NCBI GenBank assembly: GCA_963922705.1
Contig: CAWUJS010000001.1
Span: 1 to 64,000, forward strand
Length of the DNA: 64,000 bases
DNA from: TMED27 sp963922705
GTDB taxonomy: Bacteria; Pseudomonadota; Alphaproteobacteria; Micavibrionales; Micavibrionaceae
Direction: 5' to 3'
Numbering within the stretch: position 1 is the first letter of the stretch; each line of letters opens with the position of its first letter. Positions 1 through 8,801 of the stretch are shown piece by piece. A model generated the notes under the pieces. That model was not told the origin of the DNA and ran no database searches. It was given only the letters and a program-made list of their open reading frames with translations. A program made the position numbers and the translations under genes.

Positions 1-2631
1 ATCAACACCGTCTTTATCATCCTGATCAGCGATATTCGCGAATGGCTTAATCCACGCTGCTTCGCTTAGGTGACCATCACCGGATGAGTAACCGCTTTGG
101 TTACCGGAACGGAATTGAGAACCGGAACGTGTAGAAGCCAGACGACCAAATGCTGTTCCTGTTGCTTGTGAACCAGCACCGATGACTGCCGCTGTTGAGG
201 CGGTGAGGCTATCAGCCTGAATACCAACCTGCTCGGATGCGTCCTGGGCTGTTGTACCACCTGCGTTCAATGCAGTTGATAAAGCATCAAGTCTTGTCGT
301 GTCGCTAGCAGCAACCAATGCGTTGTTCGCAGAAACGAGTGAGTTCGCAACCTGTTCTTCAACATCAAGGTTAGAGGCTACAGCAGCAGCAGAACGAGCA
401 GCAGCCGTAACATCAATGGTATCAGCATCAGTCAGCACAAGCGTGTAATCCACTAAGGCTGTGTCGGTCACATTAAATGCGGCTAGATCCGTTGCGTCCA
501 AAGCTCCGGTAGCACCAGAGTCAGAGTAAAGTGTAACAGTACCGGTAGTGAACGCAGAGTTCATGTTGACTGTTACAGCATTAGCTGTCTGATCCAATGT
601 TGCAGAAGAATCGTCACCAGTGATCGCTGTTGTGCCACCCACAAACGTAGAACCAAGGGTAATGGTAGAACCATCAGCCGTTGTCAATGTACCTGTACCA
701 GCACCATCAGTCGTTAGATTAACAGCTTCGTTAAGTGTCACTGTACCTGTTCCAAGAACAAGATCACCAGCATCGACTGTGCTTGAGAACACGGTCGTTG
801 TGCTGTTATCCAAAGTGATTGTACCAAGGTTAGCCGCACCATTTACACCAATCGCTGATGCAAATGTCACAGTGCCGCCAGTGTTGCTGTTCTGGAGATC
901 ACCACTACCGTCGGTACCGGTTGTAATCGCACCTGTGATTGTCTGGGCGCCTGTACCATTGAATGTGAAGTTGTCACCACCAGTATCAACAACGATAGAA
1001 CCGGATGTTAGGTTACCGGACACTTCAACGCCGCCTGCACCGGCAGCAATTGTTGTCGCAGCATTAACATTCCCGTCGAAATCCAATACACCGGCCGCGC
1101 CAGTAATTGTCTCAACAAAAGTGTTACCAACAACGTTAAGTTCTGTCGCTCCACCTTCAAGAGTATCAAGATCAGCGGATGATGTACCGATGTTACCTGT
1201 AATGGTTGTTACACCACCAGCAGCGTTAACATCAAGAATACCTTCGCCGTCTGTGCCCGCAATGATATTACCTGTCACACTGACATCAGCGCCGCCACCA
1301 AGCGTTAGCTCTGAAGCTGCACCATCAAGTGTAACATTGGCAAAAGCAGTACCTGCACCTTCAGCATCAAGTGTGAGGTTTTGTCCAGCGTCTACAGAAA
1401 TTGTGAACGGTGAACCGGATGTACCAAGATCTGTCGCTGTTTCAATTTCAGCACTACCGGATACATTAATCGTACCGCCGCCTGTAATTGTGTCAGCAGA
1501 GATGTCATTGGAAACATCGATGGTAGAACCGGAAGCCAGCGTCAATGAACTAATCGCATTACCGGCAACCAAACCAATTGCGCTGTTAAATGTCACTGTG
1601 CCACCTGTGTTTGTCACAGAAACAACACCCTGACCATCGCCAGCCGCCGTGATTGCACCAGTAACAGCCTGCGCGCCCGTACCGTCAAAAACAGCAGTAC
1701 CAGCATTGGTTGATGTTGTCAGGGCAATAGGAGCCGTCACATCGCCAGCGAAGTTAGCCGAAGCAGCACCGGCAGCAGCACCAGTAATTGCAATACCAGT
1801 GTCACTCACAACAGCGCCGTTAAAGTCAGCCGTTGAGGCAGCCGTTGTACCAGCAACAGTGATGTTATCCGCATCAATTGCGCCATTAAAAACAGCCTGA
1901 CCGCCTGCTGTACCGTTACCAACAACAAGGTTTTCAACGCCATTCCCGGCAGAACCTATATTATTTGCAAAAGTCGCTGTATTTGTACCGTTGATAATCG
2001 TCACAGCAGAGCCGTCATTATCAACTGTGCTTGTGATAGCACCTGTGATTGCCTGATTTGATGAGCCGGAAACAACCATAAGAGCATCATCGCCAGTACC
2101 GTCACCAGTCAAAGTAATTGTTCCGGAGCCAAGATTTACATTGCCCTGAAAGTTAATTGTCGCTGAATCAGCATCATCTTGCGCTGTCGCATTAACAACG
2201 ATATTTAAATCATTCGTCGCAACATCACCAGCAACATCACCCGTCACAAGGAGCGTGATAGGATCTGTTCCAGTTGTATCTTCAGACAATGTCAAAGTGT
2301 TTGTCTGACCGGCTTCGGTCACTGTTACAGCGCCGATTTCACCAGTATCAGCGGTGTCAGTGGCATCAGCACCGTCACTGTCCACTGTCAAGCTGTTCGC
2401 GCCACTTGAGCCATTGAAGTTAATAGCTGTCGCATTGCCTTCACCATCATTTGTAACGTCGATTGTAAATGTGTCTGCGCCGTCAACTGTCACAGTTGTG
2501 CCAGCCTCAATATCCGCGCTAACGTCTGCAGCTATTGCTGATGAAGTATTTGCGGCAATGGCAAATGTGAAGACAGATGCCCCACACAATAAAACCTTCC
2601 TAAGGCTTTGATTTTGATTAGTTTTTTTCAT
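1..2631 (-). CDS. Autotransporter-type surface protein, passenger part (3' end beyond window)
   Basis: The frame is open from an ATG at 2631 to the window edge (877 codons, no stop), so the C-terminus is missing. Residues 1-35 are a signal peptide with a basic N-region, a hydrophobic core and an AIAA cleavage site. Residues 36 to about 760 are low-complexity and rich in Thr, Gly, Asn, Asp, Ala and Val, with recurring short blocks such as TITLTGD, GNLTSGSI and AITGAIT that are typical of a right-handed beta-helix passenger. A more helical, Ala/Ser-rich linker follows, and the last 20 residues (AAWIKPFANIADQ...) look like the start of an autotransporter beta-barrel. It is probably secreted by type V secretion and exposed on the outer membrane as an adhesin-like protein. 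AGGAAAA lies about 9 bases before the ATG. The substrate or ligand cannot be told. The strand assignment is firm because only this frame gives a signal peptide and protein-like composition. Confidence 0.88.
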   Translation of the reverse strand, partial: MKKTNQNQSLRKVLLCGASVFTFAIAANTSSAIAADVSADIEAGTTVTVDGADTFTIDVTNDGEGNATAINFNGSSGANSLTVDSDGADATDTADTGEIGAVTVTEAGQTNTLTLSEDTTGTDPITLLVTGDVAGDVATNDLNIVVNATAQDDADSATINFQGNVNLGSGTITLTGDGTGDDALMVVSGSSNQAITGAITSTVDNDGSAVTIINGTNTATFANNIGSAGNGVENLVVGNGTAGGQAVFNGAIDADNITVAGTTAASTADFNGAVVSDTGIAITGAAAGAASANFAGDVTAPIALTTSTNAGTAVFDGTGAQAVTGAITAAGDGQGVVSVTNTGGTVTFNSAIGLVAGNAISSLTLASGSTIDVSNDISADTITGGGTINVSGSAEIETATDLGTSGSPFTISVDAGQNLTLDAEGAGTAFANVTLDGAASELTLGGGADVSVTGNIIAGTDGEGILDVNAAGGVTTITGNIGTSSADLDTLEGGATELNVVGNTFVETITGAAGVLDFDGNVNAATTIAAGAGGVEVSGNLTSGSIVVDTGGDNFTFNGTGAQTITGAITTGTDGSGDLQNSNTGGTVTFASAIGVNGAANLGTITLDNSTTTVFSSTVDAGDLVLGTGTVTLNEAVNLTTDGAGTGTLTTADGSTITLGSTFVGGTTAITGDDSSATLDQTANAVTVNMNSAFTTGTVTLYSDSGATGALDATDLAAFNVTDTALVDYTLVLTDADTIDVTAAARSAAAVASNLDVEEQVANSLVSANNALVAASDTTRLDALSTALNAGGTTAQDASEQVGIQADSLTASTAAVIGAGSQATGTAFGRLASTRSGSQFRSGNQSGYSSGDGHLSEAAWIKPFANIADQDDKDGVD

Positions 2632-2719
2632 TTTTCAAATTTTCCTGATTTTTATTGAACCGAAAAGAGTTAAAGATTTTTACGCAGACAGTTACCCTTG
2701 AAGGACAAAGATGGAATTA

Positions 2720-2747
2720 TTTATACCATCACACGCCCCGGAAACAA
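2720..2747 (-). promoter_or_regulatory. Candidate sigma-70 promoter of the autotransporter gene
   Basis: On the minus strand, TTGTTT (2742-2747) and TATAAA (2720-2725) are separated by 16 bases, about 90 bases ahead of the autotransporter ATG at 2631. This is a pattern match only. The spacer 2632-2802 holds no other gene. Confidence 0.4.
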
Positions 2748-2802
2748 ACAGTAAAAGATAATCGTTAAATTTTTTTTAAACTGAAAGTTGCGAGAGCTGG
2801 TT

Positions 2803-3369
2803 TTAAGAGCTTCCGAAACTCTCGTAAACTTTTTGAAAGCCGGACAATGATGCCTGCACCGCGACTGTGTTTTGATGCCCCCAAGGACGGAAACCCACGG
2901 TCATCTGCCCCCCTATTTTTAGTGATTCCAAAAGCTCAGGAGATAGTTTTACACTAGACTCACAGCCCGATTGCGTACATCGCAGATATGAAAGCTTGAT
3001 CTCTTCATTTTGATCAACGCGTAAAACGGCACCGGGTCTGAGGTCAACACCAAGCGGCATTTGAAGGCTCAAATATGGCTCGCTTTTTCCGTCCGGCGCC
3101 TGTTGCAAAAAAACCACAGTTAGCTTTAAAATACGCCCGGCAACAACATCATTACCTTCTTTATCCTTTTGATTAAGGAAAAGCTGTTGTTCCATCCAGC
3201 AAGATGGATTCTGCGCTGTTTCACTACAAACCCTTTTCCAAACAGTTGTTGATTCTTGCGCGACAAGCTTATTGATGGTTAGCCCAATAAGCAGTACGGA
3301 AAGCGCCAAAGCACCCAATGCAAATGCGGTTTTAAATCTTGGTTGGTGAGCTGTATTTATAATAGACAT
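2803..3369 (-). CDS. Invasion-associated locus B (IalB)-family protein
   Basis: A 188-residue exported protein. Residues about 14-37 form a hydrophobic signal or anchor segment. The mature part has the IalB-family layout: a pair of cysteines near residues 48 and 56 (VCSE...SCWM), a Val/Leu-rich beta region with the 'PLGVDLRPGAVLRVD' type turn near residue 105-120, a second Cys pair (RCTQSGC) near residue 130, and the C-terminal 'FRPWG' stretch. IalB-like proteins are common in alphaproteobacteria. The original member was linked to erythrocyte invasion in Bartonella, but most homologues are periplasmic proteins of unknown role, so no virulence function is implied. It lies just downstream of proS, 39 bases apart, and may be its own unit. 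Confidence 0.8.
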   Translation of the reverse strand: MSIINTAHQPRFKTAFALGALALSVLLIGLTINKLVAQESTTVWKRVCSETAQNPSCWMEQQLFLNQKDKEGNDVVAGRILKLTVVFLQQAPDGKSEPYLSLQMPLGVDLRPGAVLRVDQNEEIKLSYLRCTQSGCESSVKLSPELLESLKIGGQMTVGFRPWGHQNTVAVQASLSGFQKVYESFGSS

Positions 3370-3408
3370 GAATATCCCCTTACTGGTTTTTGATTATGTT
3401 ACTAAGGC

Positions 3409-4863
3409 TTAATAAGCCTTTCCTATAAGAACTTTTTGACCACCATCATCAAGTGGCATACATCGTGAACTCAAGGAATAACGCTTTTGCAGCTCTTTAT
3501 AACGCGCATCTTCAATGATTTGAATACCGGCGCGTGCAAAGCCTTTGGCTTCTTTATCTTTAAAATGCGCTTCAATGGCATCAAGGCTATCGACATCAAA
3601 AATATTCTCATCACGAAAACGCTTGGCACGATTAAATAGCGCATCATGGATAGAATCCAGAATAATTTGTGCCTGGTCAATAAAATCTTCAAAACCGCAT
3701 GAGGTCTTGCTATCCCGTCCCAGATCACGGCGAATATGCGTCAAAGCATTGTCATCCACCTCGCGCGCGCCAATCTCAACGCGCAAGGGCACGCCTTTTT
3801 TAACCATGGCCCACATCTTATCCGGCGTGCGCGCATCACTATCATCAATACGGGCGCTAATGCCTTTATCTTTGAGAGCAAGTTTTAATTTCCCGGCATA
3901 ATCCAAAACACGGGCATCATTCTCATCACCCTTTATGATGGGCAGGATACCGACCTGAATCGGGGCGATGCGCGGGGGCATAATCATCCCGTCATCATCG
4001 CCATGCGTCATAATCATCGCCCCAATCAAGCGCGTAGATATGCCCCATGATGTTGTATGAGCAAATGCCTCACCGCCATCACGGCCTTGAAATTTAATCC
4101 CGCAAGATTTGGAAAAATTTTGTCCCAAATCATGCGATGTTCCGGCTTGTAATGCTTTTCCATCTTGCATCATCGCTTCAATCGTCAGCGTATTATTCGC
4201 GCCGGGGAAACGCTCATCTTCTGTCTTTTCCCCTACAATGACAGGCAGGGCCAGTGTATTTTCTGCAAACTCTTTATAGGCATTGATCATTTTCATGGAA
4301 TCTTCACGGGCTTCTTCTGCTGTCTCAAAAGCATTATGCCCTTCCTGCCATAAAAATTCGGATGTACGAAGAAAAAGGCGCGTGCGCATCTCCCAGCGCA
4401 TAACATTCGCCCATTGATTGAGCTTCATCGGTAAATCGCGGTAGGATTGAATCCATCGCGCCATACTGTCGCCAATAATGGTTTCCGATGTTGGTCGGAT
4501 CACGTAAGGTTCTTCCAATTCACCGGCTGGCTTAAGTCCCCCTTCCCCATTAGACTCAAGGCGGTGATGCGTCACAACCGCGCACTCCTTGGCAAAACCG
4601 TCAATATGCTCGGCCTCACGGGAAATAAACTCTAATGGAATGAGCAGCGGAAAATAGGCGTTCTCAACGCCATAATCTTTGATCATACCATCAAAGATTC
4701 GTTGCATATTCTCCCATACAGCGTAGCCATAAGGCTTTATTGTCATACAACCGCGCACAGGTGCATTCTCGGCAAGCCCTGCTGCTTTTATAACCTGTTG
4801 ATACCATTCGGGAAAATTGTCCTCGCGTGTTGGTACAATGGCTGTCTTTGCTTTCTTACTCAT
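3409..4863 (-). CDS. proS: Proline--tRNA ligase, archaeal/eukaryotic-type
   Basis: This 484-residue class II aminoacyl-tRNA synthetase charges tRNA-Pro. The motif 2 region reads RPTSETIIG near residue 122 and is followed by FLRTSEFLWQEGH. Motif 3 contains TTSWGISTRLIGAMIMTHGD and PPRIAP near residue 270-300. The protein ends in a C-terminal tyrosine (GKAY). These are the marks of the short archaeal/eukaryotic-like ProRS group, which lacks the inserted editing domain and has its own C-terminal domain. Most alphaproteobacteria carry the other, bacterial-type ProRS. The gene sits at the end of the nuoN-birA-coaX-rnj-DUF1467 block, which is where the alphaproteobacterial proS usually lies. The start is the ATG at 4863. 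Confidence 0.96.
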   Translation of the reverse strand: MSKKAKTAIVPTREDNFPEWYQQVIKAAGLAENAPVRGCMTIKPYGYAVWENMQRIFDGMIKDYGVENAYFPLLIPLEFISREAEHIDGFAKECAVVTHHRLESNGEGGLKPAGELEEPYVIRPTSETIIGDSMARWIQSYRDLPMKLNQWANVMRWEMRTRLFLRTSEFLWQEGHNAFETAEEAREDSMKMINAYKEFAENTLALPVIVGEKTEDERFPGANNTLTIEAMMQDGKALQAGTSHDLGQNFSKSCGIKFQGRDGGEAFAHTTSWGISTRLIGAMIMTHGDDDGMIMPPRIAPIQVGILPIIKGDENDARVLDYAGKLKLALKDKGISARIDDSDARTPDKMWAMVKKGVPLRVEIGAREVDDNALTHIRRDLGRDSKTSCGFEDFIDQAQIILDSIHDALFNRAKRFRDENIFDVDSLDAIEAHFKDKEAKGFARAGIQIIEDARYKELQKRYSLSSRCMPLDDGGQKVLIGKAY

Positions 4864-4956
4864 TTACAGGCACCTCATTAGACGTATCTTGCTCACACCT
4901 ATTCTTTTGCGCATCTTACTTTGCTGCGTCAACAGGATTTTCACATCTGCACTATG

Positions 4957-5373
4957 TTATTCAGATGGCGGTGGAGGTTGCGCCTGAGGATCGTTATTAT
5001 CTTGCGCAACAGGCTGAGTACAGAGGGTCTCTATATCACCGGAAATTTCCTGACCGTTATAATAAACCGATCCATCCTGGTTAATTTCGATATTCGTAAC
5101 CTCGGACTCAAAATTAATGCCCTGAACAATCTTCAGATCAGAACGATCAAAATACTCGGCTAAATCAATTTCTACGGGAATAGAAATGGAACCCAAAACA
5201 GGGCCTTCGCGTGGTTTTATATCCGCAGGGACATCTGAATCACCAATATGTTCTACGCCCTCAATATGTGTGTGCTTCACTAATTTCTGGCAAAAAACTT
5301 TGACGGCTTTTTGCGCATGAGCATGATGGGAGCACAGGCAAAAAAGCAGAAAGAGTGTGAAATTTCTTATCAC
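4957..5373 (-). CDS. Small exported protein of unknown function
   Basis: A 138-residue protein starting at GTG 5373, which overlaps the TGA of the upstream DUF1467 gene as GTGA, so the two are probably translated together. Residues 1-20 (MIRNFTLFLLFCLC...AHAQ) are a clear signal peptide. The mature part holds two cysteines (VFCQKL and TLCTQP) that may form a disulfide, and a Pro/Gln-rich tail. The middle is a predicted beta-rich domain (YYNGQEISGDIE). I do not recognise a family. Its position between rnj and proS suggests an envelope protein co-expressed with housekeeping genes. Confidence 0.75.
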   Translation of the reverse strand: MIRNFTLFLLFCLCSHHAHAQKAVKVFCQKLVKHTHIEGVEHIGDSDVPADIKPREGPVLGSISIPVEIDLAEYFDRSDLKIVQGINFESEVTNIEINQDGSVYYNGQEISGDIETLCTQPVAQDNNDPQAQPPPPSE

Positions 5374-5615
5374 AGGCGGTCTTCTTTTATCATTTTCTGA
5401 GCCATATCCTGAAAGCTAATGATCTCCGCGTCAATAACTAAATAGATGATAATCCAGACAAGCGCACTAACAAATGTTGTCCATACAAACTTTTTTTTCA
5501 TATTTGCAATTTTCGGCGTGCCATCCGTGTCACGCTCATGCCCAAAGGGCAAAACGGTAAACAGGAGCGTCCACCATGTAATCAAAAACACAACAATCCC
5601 AGTGAACCAGCCCAT
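5370..5615 (-). CDS. DUF1467-family inner-membrane protein
   Basis: An 81-residue protein with two transmembrane segments (residues 5-25 and about 46-64). The pattern 'TWWTLLFTVLPFG' followed by a short charged loop and a second helix is the signature of the alphaproteobacterial DUF1467 family. Members usually lie between the nuo/rnj genes and proS, as here. The function is unknown. It begins 3 bases after the RNase J stop and overlaps the next gene by 4 bases. Confidence 0.85.
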   Translation of the reverse strand: MGWFTGIVVFLITWWTLLFTVLPFGHERDTDGTPKIANMKKKFVWTTFVSALVWIIIYLVIDAEIISFQDMAQKMIKEDRL

Positions 5616-5618
5616 TTT

Positions 5619-7298
5619 TTAAACCCTTAAAACATGTATAGTCGTTTTCGGCTTAATCCCTAACACGTGATAGCAAAAACGCCTGAGACCTATACGTAAT
5701 TCTTCTGCGATGAAATGATCATCCTGCAAATCTTTTATATTCATATCGTCCAGTAACCCTTCAATTTCCAGGGCTAAATTATCTTCAATTTGATTCTCTC
5801 CCGGATTATCCAGATCAATCAAACCAAGCGTCTCAAATTTAGGGTCAGCTAGCAATTGACCCTTGCCATCCACCACAAGGGATACATGCAAAGCCCCGGT
5901 ATATTGAAGTTTCCGACGCGCCGCGATGGATTGATGATCCGATTGAATGATCCTTTTTTGATCCACTGCAAGAACATCTGTTTCAATATGGTCAATAATT
6001 TCAGCTTTTCCACCCGAAAGTTTAATCAGTGATCCGTTACTGGGCACCAAGGTATTTTTGACCTGACACTGTTTGGCAAATTTTGCATGCGCTTCAAGTT
6101 GAACACGCTCTCCGTGGACAGGAATGACGGTCTCAGGCTTGAGCCATTGAAACATTTGCGCGATCTCATCACGGCACGGATGCCCGGAAACATGGATTTT
6201 ATGGGCTGTATCATTCGGGGTGATAACATTCACGCCTGCGCCTGAGAAATTATTCTTCACATGATTGATATCGCGCTCATTGCCTGGGATTGCGCGAGAT
6301 GAAAAGATCACGGTATCACCGGGGTTAAGGTTTAAAGAACGATGATCACCGCGTGAAATTTTGGCAAGTGCCGCGCGGTATTCGCCTTGAGATCCTGTTG
6401 CGATGATAACAAGCTTATCATCAGGAATGAATCCTAAATCGCCTTCATCTAAAAAATCAGGAATATCGTTTAAGTAATTGCAATCTTTGGCACATCCGAT
6501 CATCCGATGCAGCGACCTGCCGACTACGCCAACCTGCCTGTCGCAAGCTTGCGCCGCTTTTGCAATAGAATGAATACGGCCTATATTGGATGAAAATGTC
6601 GTCACAACAATTTTGCCGTGATGCTGTCTGAATTCCTCTTCAAGCCCCTTTGCCACATCACTTTCAGAGCCGGAATAACCATCCACCTCCGCATTCGTGG
6701 AATCACCAATATAGGCGAGAACGCCTGCCTCTCCCGCCGCTTTAAATGCCGCCTCATCGGTGGCATTGCCAATGACCGGCGCGGGGTCTAAATTCCAATC
6801 GCCGCTATGCAGGACATTGCCGTGTTTTGTCTTTAAAAACAGAGAAACACTTTGCGGTACGGAGTGCGAGACATGGAGCGGATGCACTTCGAATGCGCCC
6901 ACATCAAACGGCTCATTGGGGGTTATAATATTAATTTTTACGTTCTTAAGCCCTTTTTCTGCAAACTTCTTTTTCAAAACTTCTGCTGTAAATTCAGTGG
7001 TATAAAGCGGGTACTTCAAGCGATCCCATAAATGCGCAACTGCACCAACATGATCCTCATGCGCATGGGTAATAATCATACCTTTAAGATCATCCCGGTA
7101 ATTTTCTAAAAAAGACGGATCAGGTAGCAACAGGTCAATTCCGGGGAAATGCTCATCGGCAAAACCAATCCCGCAATCAATCGCAAGAACATCACCATTG
7201 CAAATATAGGTGTTTAAATTAACGCCAAATTGCTCGCTTCCGCCCAAAGGGAGAAAGTAAAAATCATCGCCATAATTTTTTAAAATTGAACGTGCCAT
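5619..7298 (-). CDS. rnj: Ribonuclease J
   Basis: A 559-residue metallo-beta-lactamase/beta-CASP nuclease, an exo- and endoribonuclease active in mRNA decay and rRNA maturation. The zinc-binding HAHEDH motif is at residues 78-83, a downstream metal-ligand block (LHSGDWNLDP) is near residue 165, and the beta-CASP block (HVSGHPCRDE) is near residue 370. The C-terminal third carries the usual RNase J dimerisation and C-terminal domains. The ATG overlaps the coaX stop by one base, so it is in the same transcript as birA and coaX. The symbol rnj is used because J1/J2 duplication is not relevant here. Confidence 0.96.
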   Translation of the reverse strand: MARSILKNYGDDFYFLPLGGSEQFGVNLNTYICNGDVLAIDCGIGFADEHFPGIDLLLPDPSFLENYRDDLKGMIITHAHEDHVGAVAHLWDRLKYPLYTTEFTAEVLKKKFAEKGLKNVKINIITPNEPFDVGAFEVHPLHVSHSVPQSVSLFLKTKHGNVLHSGDWNLDPAPVIGNATDEAAFKAAGEAGVLAYIGDSTNAEVDGYSGSESDVAKGLEEEFRQHHGKIVVTTFSSNIGRIHSIAKAAQACDRQVGVVGRSLHRMIGCAKDCNYLNDIPDFLDEGDLGFIPDDKLVIIATGSQGEYRAALAKISRGDHRSLNLNPGDTVIFSSRAIPGNERDINHVKNNFSGAGVNVITPNDTAHKIHVSGHPCRDEIAQMFQWLKPETVIPVHGERVQLEAHAKFAKQCQVKNTLVPSNGSLIKLSGGKAEIIDHIETDVLAVDQKRIIQSDHQSIAARRKLQYTGALHVSLVVDGKGQLLADPKFETLGLIDLDNPGENQIEDNLALEIEGLLDDMNIKDLQDDHFIAEELRIGLRRFCYHVLGIKPKTTIHVLRV

Positions 7299-8074
7299 TA
7301 AATAAATTCCTGTTCTTTTGCTATCAAATAGAGACCTTTTAAAGTCAAAGTCTCATCAACGTGGTGAATGGCGGGATTATCATGGGCAAATAAGGGCGCT
7401 AAACCGCCTGTGGCGACCACAGTTTCTACCCCGCCTATCTCATCGCTTAATTGTGATAAAACGCGATCAATCAAACCGACATACCCCCAATAAACACCCG
7501 ATTGCATCGCCTCAACGGTATTTTTTCCTAGCGCATTTTGCGGCTTTTTAATGCTAACCTTGGGCAGTTTCGATGCAGCTTGATGCAAAGCAGACACAGA
7601 CAGGTTCACCCCCGGTGCAATGACCCCGCCAGCATAATTGCCATGCACATCGATCACGTCAAATGTTGTCGCCGTTCCAAAATCAACAACAACCGCGGGA
7701 AGCGCATATTCATTTTTAACAGCGATAGCATTCACCAAACGATCCGCACCTATATCTTCAGGGCGATCAATATCTGCGGCCACACCAACCATATCTTTAG
7801 TGACAAACACAGGATCAACAGAAACGTAATGCGTACAAAATTGGCGCATCATAAAATTGGCCTTGGGGACAACTGACGAGATAATAGCCGCACTGATGGA
7901 ATTCCACGCAATATCGGTTAAAACAAAAAGCCCATTTAAAAATGAGGCATATTCATCCGCACTGCGCCCGGCATCACTGCGCAAGCGCCAGGAGCCAAGC
8001 AGCTTATCCTTTTGATAAACAGCAAAAACCGTATTTGTATTTCCAATATCAACTGCTAATAGCATGTCAGTCAC
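7298..8074 (-). CDS. coaX: Type III pantothenate kinase
   Basis: This 258-residue ASKHA-fold kinase phosphorylates pantothenate in the first step of coenzyme A synthesis. It has the phosphate-1 motif DIGNTNTVF at residues 9-17, the conserved GADRLVNA block near 108-115, the DFGTATTFD motif near residue 131 and the GGLAPL motif near residue 225. The GTG at 8074 is preferred because GAGG lies 6 bases before it; an ATG three codons later (8065) is the alternative and gives the more usual N-terminus MLLAVDIG. It overlaps the end of birA and the start of rnj. Confidence 0.96.
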   Translation of the reverse strand: MTDMLLAVDIGNTNTVFAVYQKDKLLGSWRLRSDAGRSADEYASFLNGLFVLTDIAWNSISAAIISSVVPKANFMMRQFCTHYVSVDPVFVTKDMVGVAADIDRPEDIGADRLVNAIAVKNEYALPAVVVDFGTATTFDVIDVHGNYAGGVIAPGVNLSVSALHQAASKLPKVSIKKPQNALGKNTVEAMQSGVYWGYVGLIDRVLSQLSDEIGGVETVVATGGLAPLFAHDNPAIHHVDETLTLKGLYLIAKEQEFI

Positions 8075-8798
8075 AATAAACCTCGCCGGACGTTATGAGT
8101 TTTAAACGCCCCTTTTCATCCTCTAATCTCAAATTGCCTTTTGCATCAATATCATGAAAGAATCCTTTTTCCAACTGAGAGCCGATTTTAACAGTCATTT
8201 CCTGCCCTTTTACATGTGCCAATAGCAGCCAATTTTCCCGCAACCCATCGAATCCATGCGATAGCCAGTCTTTATAATTTTGCTCCATATTTTTTAAAAA
8301 TTGATCCCGAAATGCATCAATTTGCACCGGGGCATCCGTATAGACATTCAGCGCTGACCCAAATTCCTGCGGCGCGGCGGCTATATTAACACCTAAACCA
8401 AGAACCGCGTAATTGACGTTTCCAGCGGCTTTTAAATCTGTTTCCAATAAAAGCCCGGCGCATTTCTGCCCATTGAGCAAAACATCATTGGGCCATTTAA
8501 GGGAAACGCCGGCGCGCTGTTTATCAATGTATTCACCGATCACTTGCGCCAATGAAAGTCCACCGATTAACGACAATTGTCCAATATTTTGCGCATCACA
8601 CTCGGGGCGAAAAATAATGGATAAAAATAAATTACCACCCTCTGATTGCCAGACCCGGCCATGTCTGCCGCGTCCTTTTGTCTGTATGCGTGCCTGAATG
8701 ATGTAGCCTTCCGATTTTCCTGAATCCGCCATTTTCATAGCAATATCTTGTGTGGACTGAACCGTATCATGCGTCTCTATGACCCAGTTGAGGTTCAT
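8067..8798 (-). CDS. birA: Biotin--[acetyl-CoA-carboxylase] ligase
   Basis: A 243-residue biotin protein ligase that makes biotinyl-5'-AMP and attaches biotin to the carrier lysine of BCCP. The nucleotide/biotin loop GRGRHGRVWQSEGGN is near residues 42-56 and KWPNDV is near residues 100-105. There is no N-terminal helix-turn-helix domain, so this is the monofunctional type that does not act as a bio-operon repressor. It begins 4 bases downstream of the nuoN stop and overlaps coaX by 8 bases. Confidence 0.96.
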   Translation of the reverse strand: MNLNWVIETHDTVQSTQDIAMKMADSGKSEGYIIQARIQTKGRGRHGRVWQSEGGNLFLSIIFRPECDAQNIGQLSLIGGLSLAQVIGEYIDKQRAGVSLKWPNDVLLNGQKCAGLLLETDLKAAGNVNYAVLGLGVNIAAAPQEFGSALNVYTDAPVQIDAFRDQFLKNMEQNYKDWLSHGFDGLRENWLLLAHVKGQEMTVKIGSQLEKGFFHDIDAKGNLRLEDEKGRLKLITSGEVYCD

Positions 8799-8801
8799 AC
8801 A

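Noticed and set aside
620..1633. Plus-strand 337-codon open frame rich in Val, Pro and Ser
   Set aside because: It lies opposite the autotransporter passenger. The biased codons (ACC, GTC, GCA) of that gene leave the other strand open. The frame has no ribosome-binding site and no protein-like features.
1649..2611. Further plus-strand frames (1649-1900, 2354-2611)
   Set aside because: Same cause as above; they cover no signal peptide or domain and are antisense to the clear minus-strand gene.
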